This document shows positions 1 to 10,159 of a DNA stretch of 64,000 nt, in pieces. This stretch comes from Bacillota bacterium (GTDB lineage Bacteria; Bacillota; Clostridia; Oscillospirales; Acutalibacteraceae): positions 1-64,000 of the forward strand of contig JAEZCC010000045.1 in assembly GCA_023412715.1 (NCBI GenBank), written 5' to 3'. Both the position numbers and the translations under genes were made by a program. A model generated the notes under the pieces. It did no database searches, was not told where the DNA came from, and worked only from the letters and a program-made list of their open reading frames with translations. Each line of letters begins with the position of its first letter. Positions within the stretch are counted from its first letter, which is position 1.

Positions 1-41
1 CCGTTTCTGCGGCGGGCCTTCCCAATGCGTCTTTTTCAGAT

Positions 42-1235
42 TCAGGCGTCCTTGAAAATCGAGTCCATGTCTTCCGTAACGGATTCTTCAATCAGCCCGT
101 CCCGGGCCATGTCGTAAAGGATCCCGATAGCCTCGCCGTGGCCCATCCCCTTCCGGTAGGGCCTGTCTTCCGTCAGCGCCTGGTAGATGTCCACGCAGGC
201 GAGGATGCGGGAATTGAAGTCGAGCTGGTCGGCGTGCAGCCCATAGGGATACCCCGAGCCGTTCAGCCTTTCGTGGTGGTTTGCCGCCCACTCGGTAATC
301 TCTTCGAAGCCCTCAATCATGCTGAGGATTTTCCGGGTATAAAACGGGTGCGACTGCACCACCTGGAACTCCTGCCTGGTGAGCCTGCCCGGCTTGTCGA
401 GGATGGTGTTCGGCACCGCAAGCTTGCCGAGATCGTGCAGGTCCGCGGCGATGCGCATCTTCCAGTACATCCTTTCGTCGAACTCGTAATACTGGCAGAT
501 AAACCCGACCTTGTCGCTGATGCCGCGCGAGTGCGAGCCGGTGAACGGCGATTTGTCGTCGATGATATGGCTGAAAATCTGGGAAATACTGCGCACCTGC
601 TTATAATCCATCACACGGTTCGTCTGCGGAAGCATGTGAAGAAGCGAGCTCTGCACGAACTGGTCGTCCATGGCGAGCCAGAACTCGATGTGCTGACTCA
701 GCTCGAACACGGCGTCGCGCAGCGAGGGGTCAAAATAAGCGGAGTCGTGCCTGACGGCGTCTATGATTTCGTCGCTGCCCCACCCCAGCGAAAACCGCAC
801 CGCGATGTAATCCGCGAGAAAAATGATCCGAGAAAATTGGGGGATTTCGTCGCCCGCCATCCCGAAGAAGCCGCTGCCGTCGTAATGCTCGTGATGGTAG
901 AGGATGACGTTCTCGCGTTTGCTTAAAAACGGGAACGCCGCAATATTCTTCTCGCCCTCCACGCAGTGATCGGAATCCGTTTCGGTCGAGAATTTCACAT
1001 TCGGGCTCTGCAGATTCTTTTTCCGCACGGAAGCCATGACGCCGTTGTCGTGCAGCAGCGCATAGGAAACGAGGTCGAAGCGGTCTTTCAGAGGAAGGTT
1101 GAACGCCTGCGCAACGCGGGCGGAAATATAAGCCACGCGCATCCCGTGGTTCGAATTGGCTTTCAGCAGACTTTTTTCGGCGACGTCAAGAGTCCACGAC
1201 AAAGAAATCAGCAGTTCGTTGACGTTGAACAGCAT
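42..1235 (-). CDS. Tandem HD-GYP domain protein, probable cyclic di-GMP phosphodiesterase
   Basis: 397 residues with no membrane segment or sensor domain, so probably cytosolic. Two HD-type metal-dependent phosphohydrolase domains lie in tandem. The first half has an HD pair near residue 62 and HHEHYDGSGFFG near 114, where FF replaces the usual YP, so this copy looks degenerate. The second half has LHDLGK near 267 and HHERLNGSGYP near 318, the full HD-GYP signature. The family hydrolyses cyclic di-GMP to pGpG or GMP, and the second domain should be the active one. It stands alone and is divergent from the small protein at 1436. It could influence the type IV pilus locus at 23.9 kb through cyclic di-GMP, but that link is inference from the PilB sequence and not from proximity. 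Confidence 0.85.
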   Translation of the reverse strand: MLFNVNELLISLSWTLDVAEKSLLKANSNHGMRVAYISARVAQAFNLPLKDRFDLVSYALLHDNGVMASVRKKNLQSPNVKFSTETDSDHCVEGEKNIAAFPFLSKRENVILYHHEHYDGSGFFGMAGDEIPQFSRIIFLADYIAVRFSLGWGSDEIIDAVRHDSAYFDPSLRDAVFELSQHIEFWLAMDDQFVQSSLLHMLPQTNRVMDYKQVRSISQIFSHIIDDKSPFTGSHSRGISDKVGFICQYYEFDERMYWKMRIAADLHDLGKLAVPNTILDKPGRLTRQEFQVVQSHPFYTRKILSMIEGFEEITEWAANHHERLNGSGYPYGLHADQLDFNSRILACVDIYQALTEDRPYRKGMGHGEAIGILYDMARDGLIEESVTEDMDSIFKDA

Positions 1236-1329
1236 ACTATCACAACACTTTACACATTAAGTATGGACCGGCTGCCAAAACCCGCATGCGCCGGAAGCGG
1301 CCGGAGACTGATTCAGATAACTTTTCCAT

Positions 1330-1355
1330 GTATTTTTCCCGGAAAGCCGGGAAAG
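1330..1355. repeat. Inverted repeat between divergent genes
   Basis: The sequence reads TTTCCCGG, AAAG, CCGGGAAA as a perfect 8-bp inverted repeat around 1335-1353. It has no run of T after it on either strand, so it does not look like a terminator. It lies between the HD-GYP gene and the 57-residue small gene and could be an operator. No other structure was seen in this 200-base intergenic stretch. Confidence 0.35.
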
Positions 1356-1435
1356 CAGTTTAGAGAATTCAATTCCTCTTTCCGGGACTTTTCCGGCAAG
1401 AAAAACTCACACAACCGTGCGAAAGGAGAATGGCG

Positions 1436-1609
1436 ATGCAGCATTATGTGGATTTATACAGCCTGATCCGCGGCGATCAGGAGGCCAGACGGTACTTCGA
1501 CTGCCTGCCGGACTACGTGAAAGAATCCGTCGGGCAGCGCGCGGAAAGCGTCAATTCGCTCGCAAGCCTGCGCGATTATGCAGAAAACCTGACGCGTGAC
1601 GACGAGTAG
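1436..1609 (+). CDS. Conserved-looking small protein, 57 residues
   Basis: A 57-residue acidic protein beginning MQHYVDLYSLIRGDQEA. The start is set by the ribosome site AAAGGAG at 1422-1428, 7 bases before the ATG. It has no signal peptide, membrane segment or Cys pair. The pattern DYVKESV followed by SLxSLRDYAENLTR resembles short uncharacterised proteins I associate with clostridial genomes, but I cannot assign a function. It has its own strong terminator immediately downstream and is monocistronic, divergent from the HD-GYP gene. The clear ribosome site and terminator make it a real gene despite its size. Confidence 0.7.
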   Translation: MQHYVDLYSLIRGDQEARRYFDCLPDYVKESVGQRAESVNSLASLRDYAENLTRDDE

Positions 1610-1640
1610 CGGCCCGCGGAACGGAAGAGCCGTATTTTCG

Positions 1641-1682
1641 GCCGGCACGGACGGATCAGCAGCCGTCCGCGCCGGCTTTTCT
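1641..1682 (+). terminator. Intrinsic terminator of the 57-residue gene
   Basis: Stem GCCGGC-A-CGGACGG pairs with CCGTCCG-C-GCCGGC around an 8-base loop and is followed by TTTTCT. Confidence 0.85.
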
Positions 1683-1960
1683 AAGAAAAAACGGTAAATT
1701 GCAGTCTTGCGCGTCCGGCGCGTTCCATGCCGCCGGATGCCGGCAAATAATTCATTTACGTAATCTTCATTTTAACATCTTGCGGTTTCTTTTGATTCCT
1801 ATATGGTAATATGGTGTAATATCCTGTGACTTTCTGCCATATTTCTGTATTCCTGATGCTTAAAAGCCGAAATTTAGTCAAATCCTCGCTTATCAGGATG
1901 TCATGTTCAGAGTAATCTGCGGATTCATAAACAATTTTGGATCATTGTTATATAAATGTA
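1683..1960. other. AT-rich intergenic region without a recognised gene
   Basis: This stretch upstream of the RHH-clpB operon is clearly richer in A and T than its neighbours. I saw no CIRCE element and no tandem GGTCAAA (CtsR) heptads; only a lone AGTCAAA occurs near 1876. A 7-bp inverted repeat (TCCTGAT, ATCAGGA) flanks about 34 bases near 1852-1900, with no clear function. Confidence 0.4.
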
Positions 1961-1988
1961 TTGACAAATTATATTACCGTATTATACT
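1961..1988 (+). promoter_or_regulatory. Sigma-A promoter for the RHH-clpB operon
   Basis: TTGACA at 1961-1966 and TATACT at 1983-1988 are separated by 16 bases. Transcription would start near 1995, giving a leader of about 25 bases before the GTG start at 2021. Confidence 0.75.
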
Positions 1989-2020
1989 TAAATCAAGAAA
2001 TGCATCCGAGGTGAGCTCCG

Positions 2021-2686
2021 GTGGAGAAAAACGTCTACAGTCTTGTCCTGCTGGACGAGCTGGTGGAGGAGGTCGACAAGCTGGCTTACAAACGCCGCAC
2101 CAGCCGCAGCAGCCTGATTAACCAGATCCTGGCCGAATATCTTTCCTTTTCCACGCCGGAAAGCCGGATCAAAGACGTTTTCAGCGACATGGAAAAGCTT
2201 TTTTCGGACCTGGAGGGGTTCCGGTTCCGGGACCAGCCGAGCGACACCATGATATCGGTCTGCAGCGCGCTGCACTACCGCTACCGGCCGACGGTACGGT
2301 ATGTTCTGGAGCTGTACCGCCGCAGCGAGCCTTATATGGGCGAGCTGCGAATCTCGGTCCGGACGCAGAACGAAGACCTTCTGCGCCTGACCTACGCATA
2401 TTTTCAGCTGTGGAACAAAATCGAAAACCAGTGGATCGGGCAGTACTTCCCGAGCGGAAGCGTTCCCTGCGAAATTCTTCCCGGGCGCTGCACGCGGCGC
2501 CTGCGGCTTCCCAAACGAAAAGAAAGCGAGTTCCCGCAGAAAATCGCCCAGGCGATTCTGGACTACATCTGCGAATTCGACGCCGGAATGAAAACCTATT
2601 TTGCGGAGTTGGAGAATCCCGGGGAAGCGGAGCGCCAGCTGGAATGCAGCTATCGGGAGCACCTCAAGCACGCCGCAATCCTGTAA
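2021..2686 (+). CDS. Ribbon-helix-helix protein with a novel C-terminal domain
   Basis: 221 residues with a GTG start behind GAGGTGAG. Residues 1-45 fit a CopG/Arc-type ribbon-helix-helix DNA-binding domain: a short basic-hydrophobic strand (VYSLVLLDELVEEVDKLA), then TSRSSLINQILAEYL. The remaining 170 residues are predicted soluble, mixed alpha/beta, and I do not recognise them. The gene has the only good promoter upstream and lies 30 bases before clpB, so the two are probably cotranscribed. The family role is DNA binding as a dimer, so it may control this operon, including itself. Control of clpB is inference from position and from the absence of CtsR or HrcA boxes. Confidence 0.7.
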   Translation: MEKNVYSLVLLDELVEEVDKLAYKRRTSRSSLINQILAEYLSFSTPESRIKDVFSDMEKLFSDLEGFRFRDQPSDTMISVCSALHYRYRPTVRYVLELYRRSEPYMGELRISVRTQNEDLLRLTYAYFQLWNKIENQWIGQYFPSGSVPCEILPGRCTRRLRLPKRKESEFPQKIAQAILDYICEFDAGMKTYFAELENPGEAERQLECSYREHLKHAAIL

Positions 2687-2716
2687 AACAAACCGCCTCA
2701 AGGAGGTCAGTCATCT

Positions 2717-5320
<2,604 letters not shown>

Positions 5321-5413
5321 GCGGCGTGTCGAACGGGGAATGTCACACAGTTAAAGACATCACATATAACTCATGCTGACTTGCCTATGGCATATAACCC
5401 AGACAGCTGATAA

Positions 5414-5466
5414 CAAGAAAAAACGATATGCACACCCCTCCATGAGGCGCATATCGTTTCTTCTTG
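5414..5466 (-). terminator. Long inverted repeat, terminator of the flavoprotein gene
   Basis: Two 18-base arms (5414-5431 and 5449-5466) match at 17 positions around a 17-base loop. Read on the minus strand, the 3' arm contains TTTTTTCTTG, as expected for a terminator after the gene ending at 5492. It could also stop read-through from clpB. Confidence 0.7.
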
Positions 5467-5491
5467 TGGGGGTATTCAGTCAATATATTTT

Positions 5492-6145
5492 TTATTTAGC
5501 TTCTTCGGCAATTTTCCGCCCAATTTCAAAAGCCTTTTGGCAATCTATCGGGAATTGTGTCTGTTTGTATGCGGCTTTTTCTATCTCGGAAAATTTAGAA
5601 GATTCATATTTGCTGTAATTTGAAAATTGGTAGGTATTGTTTACATATAAAACTTCCGGTTTCATTCCTAAAATTTCTTCCGCAAATAATTGTCCAGCTT
5701 TTACATTCGTATCTATACCTGCCATGTGCATACTTTCTGCGGTCATATTCATGGTATAAATGAAACCGATTGGTATCTTTTTGGGATAGCCGGATACTAT
5801 CTCTCTGCTGTATAAATCATACGGAAAGAAGAATCGTTCCAAAAACGCCTGCATTCCAGATGTAATATTATAAAAATAAATTGGCGTACCGAAAACAATT
5901 CCATCTGCCTTCGATAGCTTTTCCAGGATAGGTGATAAATCATCTTTTTGAGCACATTTACCGTGGAATTTTCCGCCTATCATTTTACAGGCAAAACAAC
6001 TGATACACCCCTTGTATTTCAAATCATACAAGTTAATTAGTTCTGTCTCTGCGCCTACCGATGTAGCCCCTTCTATTGCTCTTTTTAATACAGTCCCCGT
6101 ATTCCATTGTTTTCTCGGACTGCCATTAACAAAATATATCTTCAA
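5492..6145 (-). CDS. NADPH-dependent FMN reductase / iron-sulfur flavoprotein-type oxidoreductase
   Basis: About 217 residues with a flavodoxin-like fold. The N-terminus KIYFVNGSPRK is the FMN phosphate-binding loop of this family, followed by a Cys motif (CISCFACK, then a Cys 13 residues on) like that of small NADPH-dependent FMN reductases and iron-sulfur flavoproteins. I chose the TTG start at 6145 because AAGGGG lies 9 bases upstream; an ATG at 6166 would add MAKGIKA but has no good ribosome site. The gene is strikingly AT-rich in a GC-rich neighbourhood and prefers A/T third positions, which suggests recent acquisition. It is a single gene with its own promoter and terminator. The substrate is unknown. 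Confidence 0.8.
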   Translation of the reverse strand: MKIYFVNGSPRKQWNTGTVLKRAIEGATSVGAETELINLYDLKYKGCISCFACKMIGGKFHGKCAQKDDLSPILEKLSKADGIVFGTPIYFYNITSGMQAFLERFFFPYDLYSREIVSGYPKKIPIGFIYTMNMTAESMHMAGIDTNVKAGQLFAEEILGMKPEVLYVNNTYQFSNYSKYESSKFSEIEKAAYKQTQFPIDCQKAFEIGRKIAEEAK

Positions 6146-6183
6146 TGCTTTTATCCCCTTTGCCATTGAAATTTACAGTTTTA

Positions 6184-6192
6184 ATTATACCA
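6184..6192 (-). promoter_or_regulatory. Extended -10 promoter of the flavoprotein gene
   Basis: On the minus strand TGGTATAAT forms an extended -10 element; no good -35 lies at the expected distance. It sits about 40 bases before the chosen TTG start. Confidence 0.55.
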
Positions 6193-6317
6193 CGATACCA
6201 ATCAAACCCTACTGAAACAATTTACTTCCGCTTCTTCCCGATCTTCTGTCCCCTTGCCTGTACTTCTCATTAGCAGAGTGGAAATTTCAGGCTGCGACTG
6301 GCGCCGAGTGCCAGAAA

Positions 6318-6348
6318 AAACTCCCGTGGGCAAAACCCGCGGGAGTTT
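6318..6348 (-). terminator. Terminator of the AcpS-NnrD/lipoprotein operon
   Basis: Arms AAACTCCCGTGGG and CCCGCGGGAGTTT pair with one G-U and are followed on the minus strand by a run of T. It begins 3 bases after the lipoprotein stop. Confidence 0.85.
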
Positions 6349-6350
6349 CT

Positions 6351-6935
6351 TTATTCCTTCTCGTAGTCGCGCACGACGTCCGTCGAAAGCGTGGGCTGAT
6401 CGTAGCCGTACAGCTTTGCGGAAATCTTCCAGCCGGGGACCGAGATCTGCGTGATGTCGCCGGTCGAGCCGTCGGCCGTCAGCGTGTAGTCGCCGTCCTC
6501 ACAGGAGCCGGAAAACACGTTCCCGCCCACGCGGGTGAGCGCGTCCTGCTTTCCCGCCTCGTCGAGCGCATCCACAAGCACCGACGCGAACGCCCCCTGC
6601 GGGAAGACACACTTGCCGCTCTCGGCGGAGAGCCCCTGGTAGGTCTGGGCAAAGCTCTGGCCGTTCCAGTACCAGGCAAGGCCGCTTCCGCTGCCGGAAA
6701 CGACTTTTACGGTGGCGTTCATGGGTCCTGCGCGGTTCAGCTCGACCGTGAAGCTCTGCCCCCCGGCGGAAACGTCCGCCTTGCAGGAAAAGACAAAGTC
6801 GATGTCCTTGGGCTGAATCTTCGGCTCGCCGATCGAGCAGCCGAACAGAATCAGAAACAAAACGGCGGCCGAAGCCGCCATCAGACTGTCAAGAAAGCCG
6901 CGCAGCCGCAAAATTGCCCTGCAATTCCGCTTCAT
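6351..6935 (-). CDS. Predicted lipoprotein of unknown function
   Basis: About 194 residues. A basic N-terminus (MKRNCRAILRLRG) precedes a hydrophobic stretch ending in the lipobox LFGC near residue 33, so it should be lipid-anchored outside the cell membrane. The mature part is rich in beta-prone residues and small polar residues and I do not recognise its fold. I chose the ATG at 6935 over a GTG one codon earlier because it is better spaced from GGGAGA. It is the last gene of a minus-strand operon, 39 bases after the AcpS-NnrD fusion. Confidence 0.75.
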   Translation of the reverse strand: MKRNCRAILRLRGFLDSLMAASAAVLFLILFGCSIGEPKIQPKDIDFVFSCKADVSAGGQSFTVELNRAGPMNATVKVVSGSGSGLAWYWNGQSFAQTYQGLSAESGKCVFPQGAFASVLVDALDEAGKQDALTRVGGNVFSGSCEDGDYTLTADGSTGDITQISVPGWKISAKLYGYDQPTLSTDVVRDYEKE

Positions 6936-6974
6936 CACTATCTCTCCCGCCGGGGCGGCCCTCCGCCCGCGCGG

Positions 6975-8219
6975 TTACCGCCCGATTTCATGGAACAGCT
7001 CCGGCAGCGCGCCGATCAGATCGGTCGGCAGCATGCCGTACTGCGAAAGCCGGGAAGCGCACCGGTCCCCCGCGAGGCCGTGCAGGTACACCGCCCCCGC
7101 GGCGGCCTCGAACGGCCCGATCCCCTGCGCGAGGAACGAGCCGATCATCCCGGCGAGCACGTCGCCGCTGCCGCCCCGCGCCATGCCGGGGTTGCCGGTC
7201 GCGTTGCGGTACAGCCTGCCGTCGGGCGACGCGACGAGCGTCCCCGCCCCTTTGAGCACCAGAATCACACGGTGCTTTTCGGCAAAGCCCCGCGCGCACT
7301 CCTCGCGCCGGGACTGAACGTCCGCGGCGCCGGTGCCGAGCAGCCTGCCCATCTCGCCGGGGTGCGGCGTGAGAACCAGCGGCGCTTTCGCTTCCTTCAA
7401 AGCATCTATATGCTCCGAAACAAGATTTATGCCGTCCGCGTCCACGACGACGGGCACGGCCGAGTCCCGGACGACGCCGAAAACCTCTTCGCGGGCCGCA
7501 GGGCTTTTGCCGAGGCCGCACCCGACGAGGCACGCGCTCGCGCGGGCGAGCGAGGCAGCGAGCTTCTCCTTTTCCGGCTGCGGCAGAGAGCCGTCCGGGG
7601 CCGGGTTTAACAGCGTGTAGACGGCTTCCGCCAAGCGGGACGCGACAATGGGATAGATCGGGCGCGGCAGCGCCGCCTCCACAATGCCGGCCCCGCAGCG
7701 AAGCGCGGCGCCCGCGCTCATGACGGCTGCGCCGGCCATCCCCTCGCTGCCGCAGACGCACAGCAGCCTGCCGTAGTCGCCCTTGTTGCTCACGGCATCG
7801 CGGGGCCTGAGCATGGATTGCAACATGCGCAGGCCCTCGCCTTCCGCACACGGCAGCCGGGCGGCGCTTTCCCCGGCCACTACGGCCGAGGCGTACCGCT
7901 GCGTATGTGTCACGCTCACGCTGAATTCCGTGCCGGCCGCGAGGCGCAGCGCGGCGCCGGAAAGGCGTAGCTCCGGCTGGCCGGAGGGCCGGCGAAGCAG
8001 CTGCACGTCCCGCAGCTCAAATCCGGAAAGCCCGGTGCCGACCGCCTTTGAAAACGCCTCTTTGGCGCAGAACGACGCCGCGACGCCGGAAACGGAAAAT
8101 CCGCGCAAAGCAAGCTGGGCGTACTCGGCTTTACCGAGCACGCGGCCGCAAAAGCGCGGATTCCGCATGGATTTTTCAATTCTCTGTATTTCAACCAGGT
8201 CAGTTCCGACCAAAAGCAC
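6975..8219 (-). CDS. Fusion of holo-ACP synthase and ADP-dependent NAD(P)H-hydrate dehydratase
   Basis: 414 residues made of two enzymes. Residues 1-117 match AcpS: GTDLVEIQRI at the start, FCAKEAFSKAVGTG near 50 and VSVTHTQRYA near 100; this enzyme puts phosphopantetheine on acyl carrier protein. Residues 125-414 match NnrD of the ribokinase-like fold: NKGDYGRLLCVCGSEGMAG, LTPHPGEMGRLL, and GNPGMARGGSGDVLAGMIG with its catalytic Asp; this enzyme repairs hydrated NADH and NADPH using ADP. NnrD is usually fused to the NnrE epimerase, but no epimerase domain is seen here. The frame is continuous through the linker. The first codons overlap the 3' end of the upstream membrane-protein gene by 20 bases, suggesting translational coupling. 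Confidence 0.88.
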   Translation of the reverse strand: MLLVGTDLVEIQRIEKSMRNPRFCGRVLGKAEYAQLALRGFSVSGVAASFCAKEAFSKAVGTGLSGFELRDVQLLRRPSGQPELRLSGAALRLAAGTEFSVSVTHTQRYASAVVAGESAARLPCAEGEGLRMLQSMLRPRDAVSNKGDYGRLLCVCGSEGMAGAAVMSAGAALRCGAGIVEAALPRPIYPIVASRLAEAVYTLLNPAPDGSLPQPEKEKLAASLARASACLVGCGLGKSPAAREEVFGVVRDSAVPVVVDADGINLVSEHIDALKEAKAPLVLTPHPGEMGRLLGTGAADVQSRREECARGFAEKHRVILVLKGAGTLVASPDGRLYRNATGNPGMARGGSGDVLAGMIGSFLAQGIGPFEAAAGAVYLHGLAGDRCASRLSQYGMLPTDLIGALPELFHEIGR

Positions 8220-8721
8220 TGAACGCCACCTGCCTCGGCAAAAACGGCTTGATCGACTTCAGGGTTCTGTCATCCGGGTCGAAAACCACGAGGACGTTTC
8301 CCTTTTTCGGGTCGCGCGCGCAGAAGTACCAGGCGTTTCTTCCGTCGTCGTACTCCGAAGCGAAAATCTTCGTGTACCCCTGTTTGTTCGCAAGGCGGTG
8401 CGGGTCGTATTTGCCGATGTCTTCAATATACTGCGCATCGGTGTTGATAACGCGCTTGCGCTTGCGGCGGTTGATGATCTTATCGATGGTGATGTCGCCG
8501 TTCGTCACGCTGTACTCGAATTCCAGATTCCGGGACGTGATGAGGTAATAGACGCCCACGGCAGCGGCGACGAGAATCAGGATCCCGACGGCGGGAATCA
8601 GAAAAGAAACCGCAATCACGATAAGCCCCACCAGAACGGTCAGGGCCATGATGGCATAATCCTTGGGGCCGAATTTTTTCTTGACGATCTGCTCTACAAA
8701 AACATCCATTTGCCTGTCCAT
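8200..8721 (-). CDS. Small membrane protein, DUF6106-like
   Basis: 173 residues. Residues 20-62 form two adjacent hydrophobic helices (MALTVLVGLIVIAVSFLI and following), after which comes a soluble domain with a basic patch, NRRKRKR, near 85. The layout resembles an uncharacterised clostridial family I recall as DUF6106; that name is tentative. It is the first gene of the operon with the AcpS-NnrD fusion and overlaps it by 20 bases. Its role is unknown. Confidence 0.7.
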   Translation of the reverse strand: MDRQMDVFVEQIVKKKFGPKDYAIMALTVLVGLIVIAVSFLIPAVGILILVAAAVGVYYLITSRNLEFEYSVTNGDITIDKIINRRKRKRVINTDAQYIEDIGKYDPHRLANKQGYTKIFASEYDDGRNAWYFCARDPKKGNVLVVFDPDDRTLKSIKPFLPRQVAFSAFGRN

Positions 8722-8765
8722 CGCAATGCAATCCTCCGAACATAAGATACAGACTGATTGGATTT

Positions 8766-8794
8766 ATTGTAGCATAGTACGGCATAGAATACAA
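8766..8794 (-). promoter_or_regulatory. Promoter of the membrane protein/AcpS-NnrD operon
   Basis: On the minus strand TTGTAT and TACAAT are separated by 17 bases, ending 45 bases before the start at 8721. It is divergent from the pheST promoter. Confidence 0.7.
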
Positions 8795-8822
8795 ACCATA
8801 ATTTCAGCCGGCGTACTTTTTC

Positions 8823-8851
8823 TTGCAATCGGCCGGGGCGTGTGTTATCAT
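8823..8851 (+). promoter_or_regulatory. Promoter of the pheST T-box transcript
   Basis: TTGCAA at 8823-8828 and TATCAT at 8846-8851 with a 17-base spacer. Transcription would begin near 8858, just before the T-box. Confidence 0.75.
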
Positions 8852-8869
8852 ATATACTTGTTATAACGC

Positions 8870-9103
8870 ATGGAAGAAGGAAGTAGCCGTTTTTCAGGAG
8901 TCCGCGCCAGAGAGTGCATGCCGCCGGCTGAAAGCATGCTGCGGACCGGAAGCGCGCGAAGTTCCCTTTGGAGCGGCGGGGCTGAACCCAAACGGAAGTA
9001 GGCCCCGACGGGTTGCCCCGTTACCGGCAGCACGAGTATAATTTAGGGTGGTACCGCGAAGCAGTTGCCTTCGCCCCTTTCGTAGAGGGGCGAAGGCTTT
9101 TTT
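8870..9103 (+). ncRNA. T-box riboswitch leader, phenylalanine-specific
   Basis: The leader carries the conserved T-box landmarks in order: GGAAGTAG near 8878, AGAGAGTG near 8911, GCTGAAAG near 8929, a specifier region GAAGTTCCCTTTGGAGC with TTC (a Phe codon) at 8962-8964, the antiterminator sequence GGGTGGTACCGCG at 9046-9058, and a terminator stem at 9067-9097 followed by six T. Uncharged tRNA-Phe should stabilise the antiterminator and allow pheST transcription. The Phe specifier fits the downstream genes. Confidence 0.95.
9067..9103 (+). terminator. T-box-controlled terminator upstream of pheS
   Basis: Stem GCCTTCGCCCC with GGGGCGAAGGC, followed by TTTTTT. Its 5' side is the alternative partner of the antiterminator region. 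Confidence 0.92.
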
Positions 9104-9125
9104 ATTCTTGAAAGGAAGGCTGAAC

Positions 9126-10145
9126 ATGAAAGATAAGCTGGAAGCGATCCGCCGGGCCGCGGAGAAAGAGCTTCAGCAGGCCGCGAGCCGGCAGACGCTG
9201 GAGGATCTGCGCATCCGCTACCTCGGCAAAAAAGGCGAGCTGACCTCGATTTTAAAGCAGATGGGCTCGCTTTCCGACCAGGAAAGGCCGGTCGTCGGCC
9301 GGCTGGCCAACGAAATCCGCGCCCGCATTGAAACCGAGCTGGCCGGCAGGGCCGCCGAAATTGAAAAGGCCGAAACGCAGCAGCGGCTGCGGCGCGAGAA
9401 AATCGACGTCACCCTGCCCGGCAGGCGGCATGAGCTCGGCCACAAGCACCCCCTGAGCCTGGAGCTGGACGAAATCAAAGAGATTTTCGTCGGCCTCGGC
9501 TTCGACATTGTGAGCGGGCCGGAGGTCGAATACGACTATTATAATTTTGAGGCGCTGAACATCCCGAAGGATCACCCCGCGCGCGACACGCAGGACACGT
9601 TCTACATCAGCGACAACATCCTGCTGCGCACGCAGACCTCGCCGGTGCAGGTGCGCGTGATGGAAAAGCAGAAGCCGCCCATCCGCATCATCTCCCCCGG
9701 CCGTGTCTACCGCTCGGACGCCGTAGACGCCACACACTCTCCCCTCTTCCACCAGATCGAGGGTCTCGTCGTGGACAGGGGCGTCACGTTCGCCAACCTG
9801 AAGGGCACGCTCGAGACCATCATCCGCCGCATGTACGGCGAGGATTCCGTCGTGCGCTTCCGGCCGCACCACTTCCCGTTCACGGAGCCTTCCGCCGAGG
9901 TGGACGTGCAGTGCTTTGCCTGCCACGGCGCGGGCTGCCGCCTGTGCAAGGGCGAGGGATGGATCGAGCTGCTCGGCTGCGGCATGGTGCACCCGAAGGT
10001 CCTTTCGAACTGCGGCATCGACCCGGAGGTTTACAGCGGCTTTGCGTTCGGCATGGGCCTCGAGCGCCTCGTGATGCGCAAATACAGCATTGACGATCTG
10101 CGCCTGTTCTACGAGAACGACGTCAGATTCCTGAAGCAGTTTTAA
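9126..10145 (+). CDS. pheS: Phenylalanyl-tRNA synthetase alpha subunit
   Basis: 339 residues from the ATG at 9126, which has AAAGGAAG upstream; a longer frame runs back into the T-box and is not coding. An N-terminal coiled coil (1-90) that contacts tRNA is followed by the class II catalytic core: DTQDTFYI, the motif 2 region FRPHHFPFTEPSAEVDV, and the motif 3 region GFAFGMGLERLVM near 312. A Cys cluster, CFACHGAGCRLC, near 265 is typical of many bacterial PheS proteins. It charges tRNA-Phe as an alpha2-beta2 tetramer with PheT, encoded 14 bases downstream. Expression is controlled by the Phe T-box. Confidence 0.97.
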   Translation: MKDKLEAIRRAAEKELQQAASRQTLEDLRIRYLGKKGELTSILKQMGSLSDQERPVVGRLANEIRARIETELAGRAAEIEKAETQQRLRREKIDVTLPGRRHELGHKHPLSLELDEIKEIFVGLGFDIVSGPEVEYDYYNFEALNIPKDHPARDTQDTFYISDNILLRTQTSPVQVRVMEKQKPPIRIISPGRVYRSDAVDATHSPLFHQIEGLVVDRGVTFANLKGTLETIIRRMYGEDSVVRFRPHHFPFTEPSAEVDVQCFACHGAGCRLCKGEGWIELLGCGMVHPKVLSNCGIDPEVYSGFAFGMGLERLVMRKYSIDDLRLFYENDVRFLKQF

Positions 10146-10159
10146 GGGGGACGGGAAAA

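Noticed and set aside
1610..2020. CIRCE or CtsR operators for clpB
   Set aside because: Only one isolated AGTCAAA heptad occurs; no tandem heptads and no long GC-rich inverted repeat.
5373..5618. Plus-strand reading frame of 81 codons
   Set aside because: It crosses the terminator hairpin and the antisense 3' end of the flavoprotein gene and has no ribosome site.
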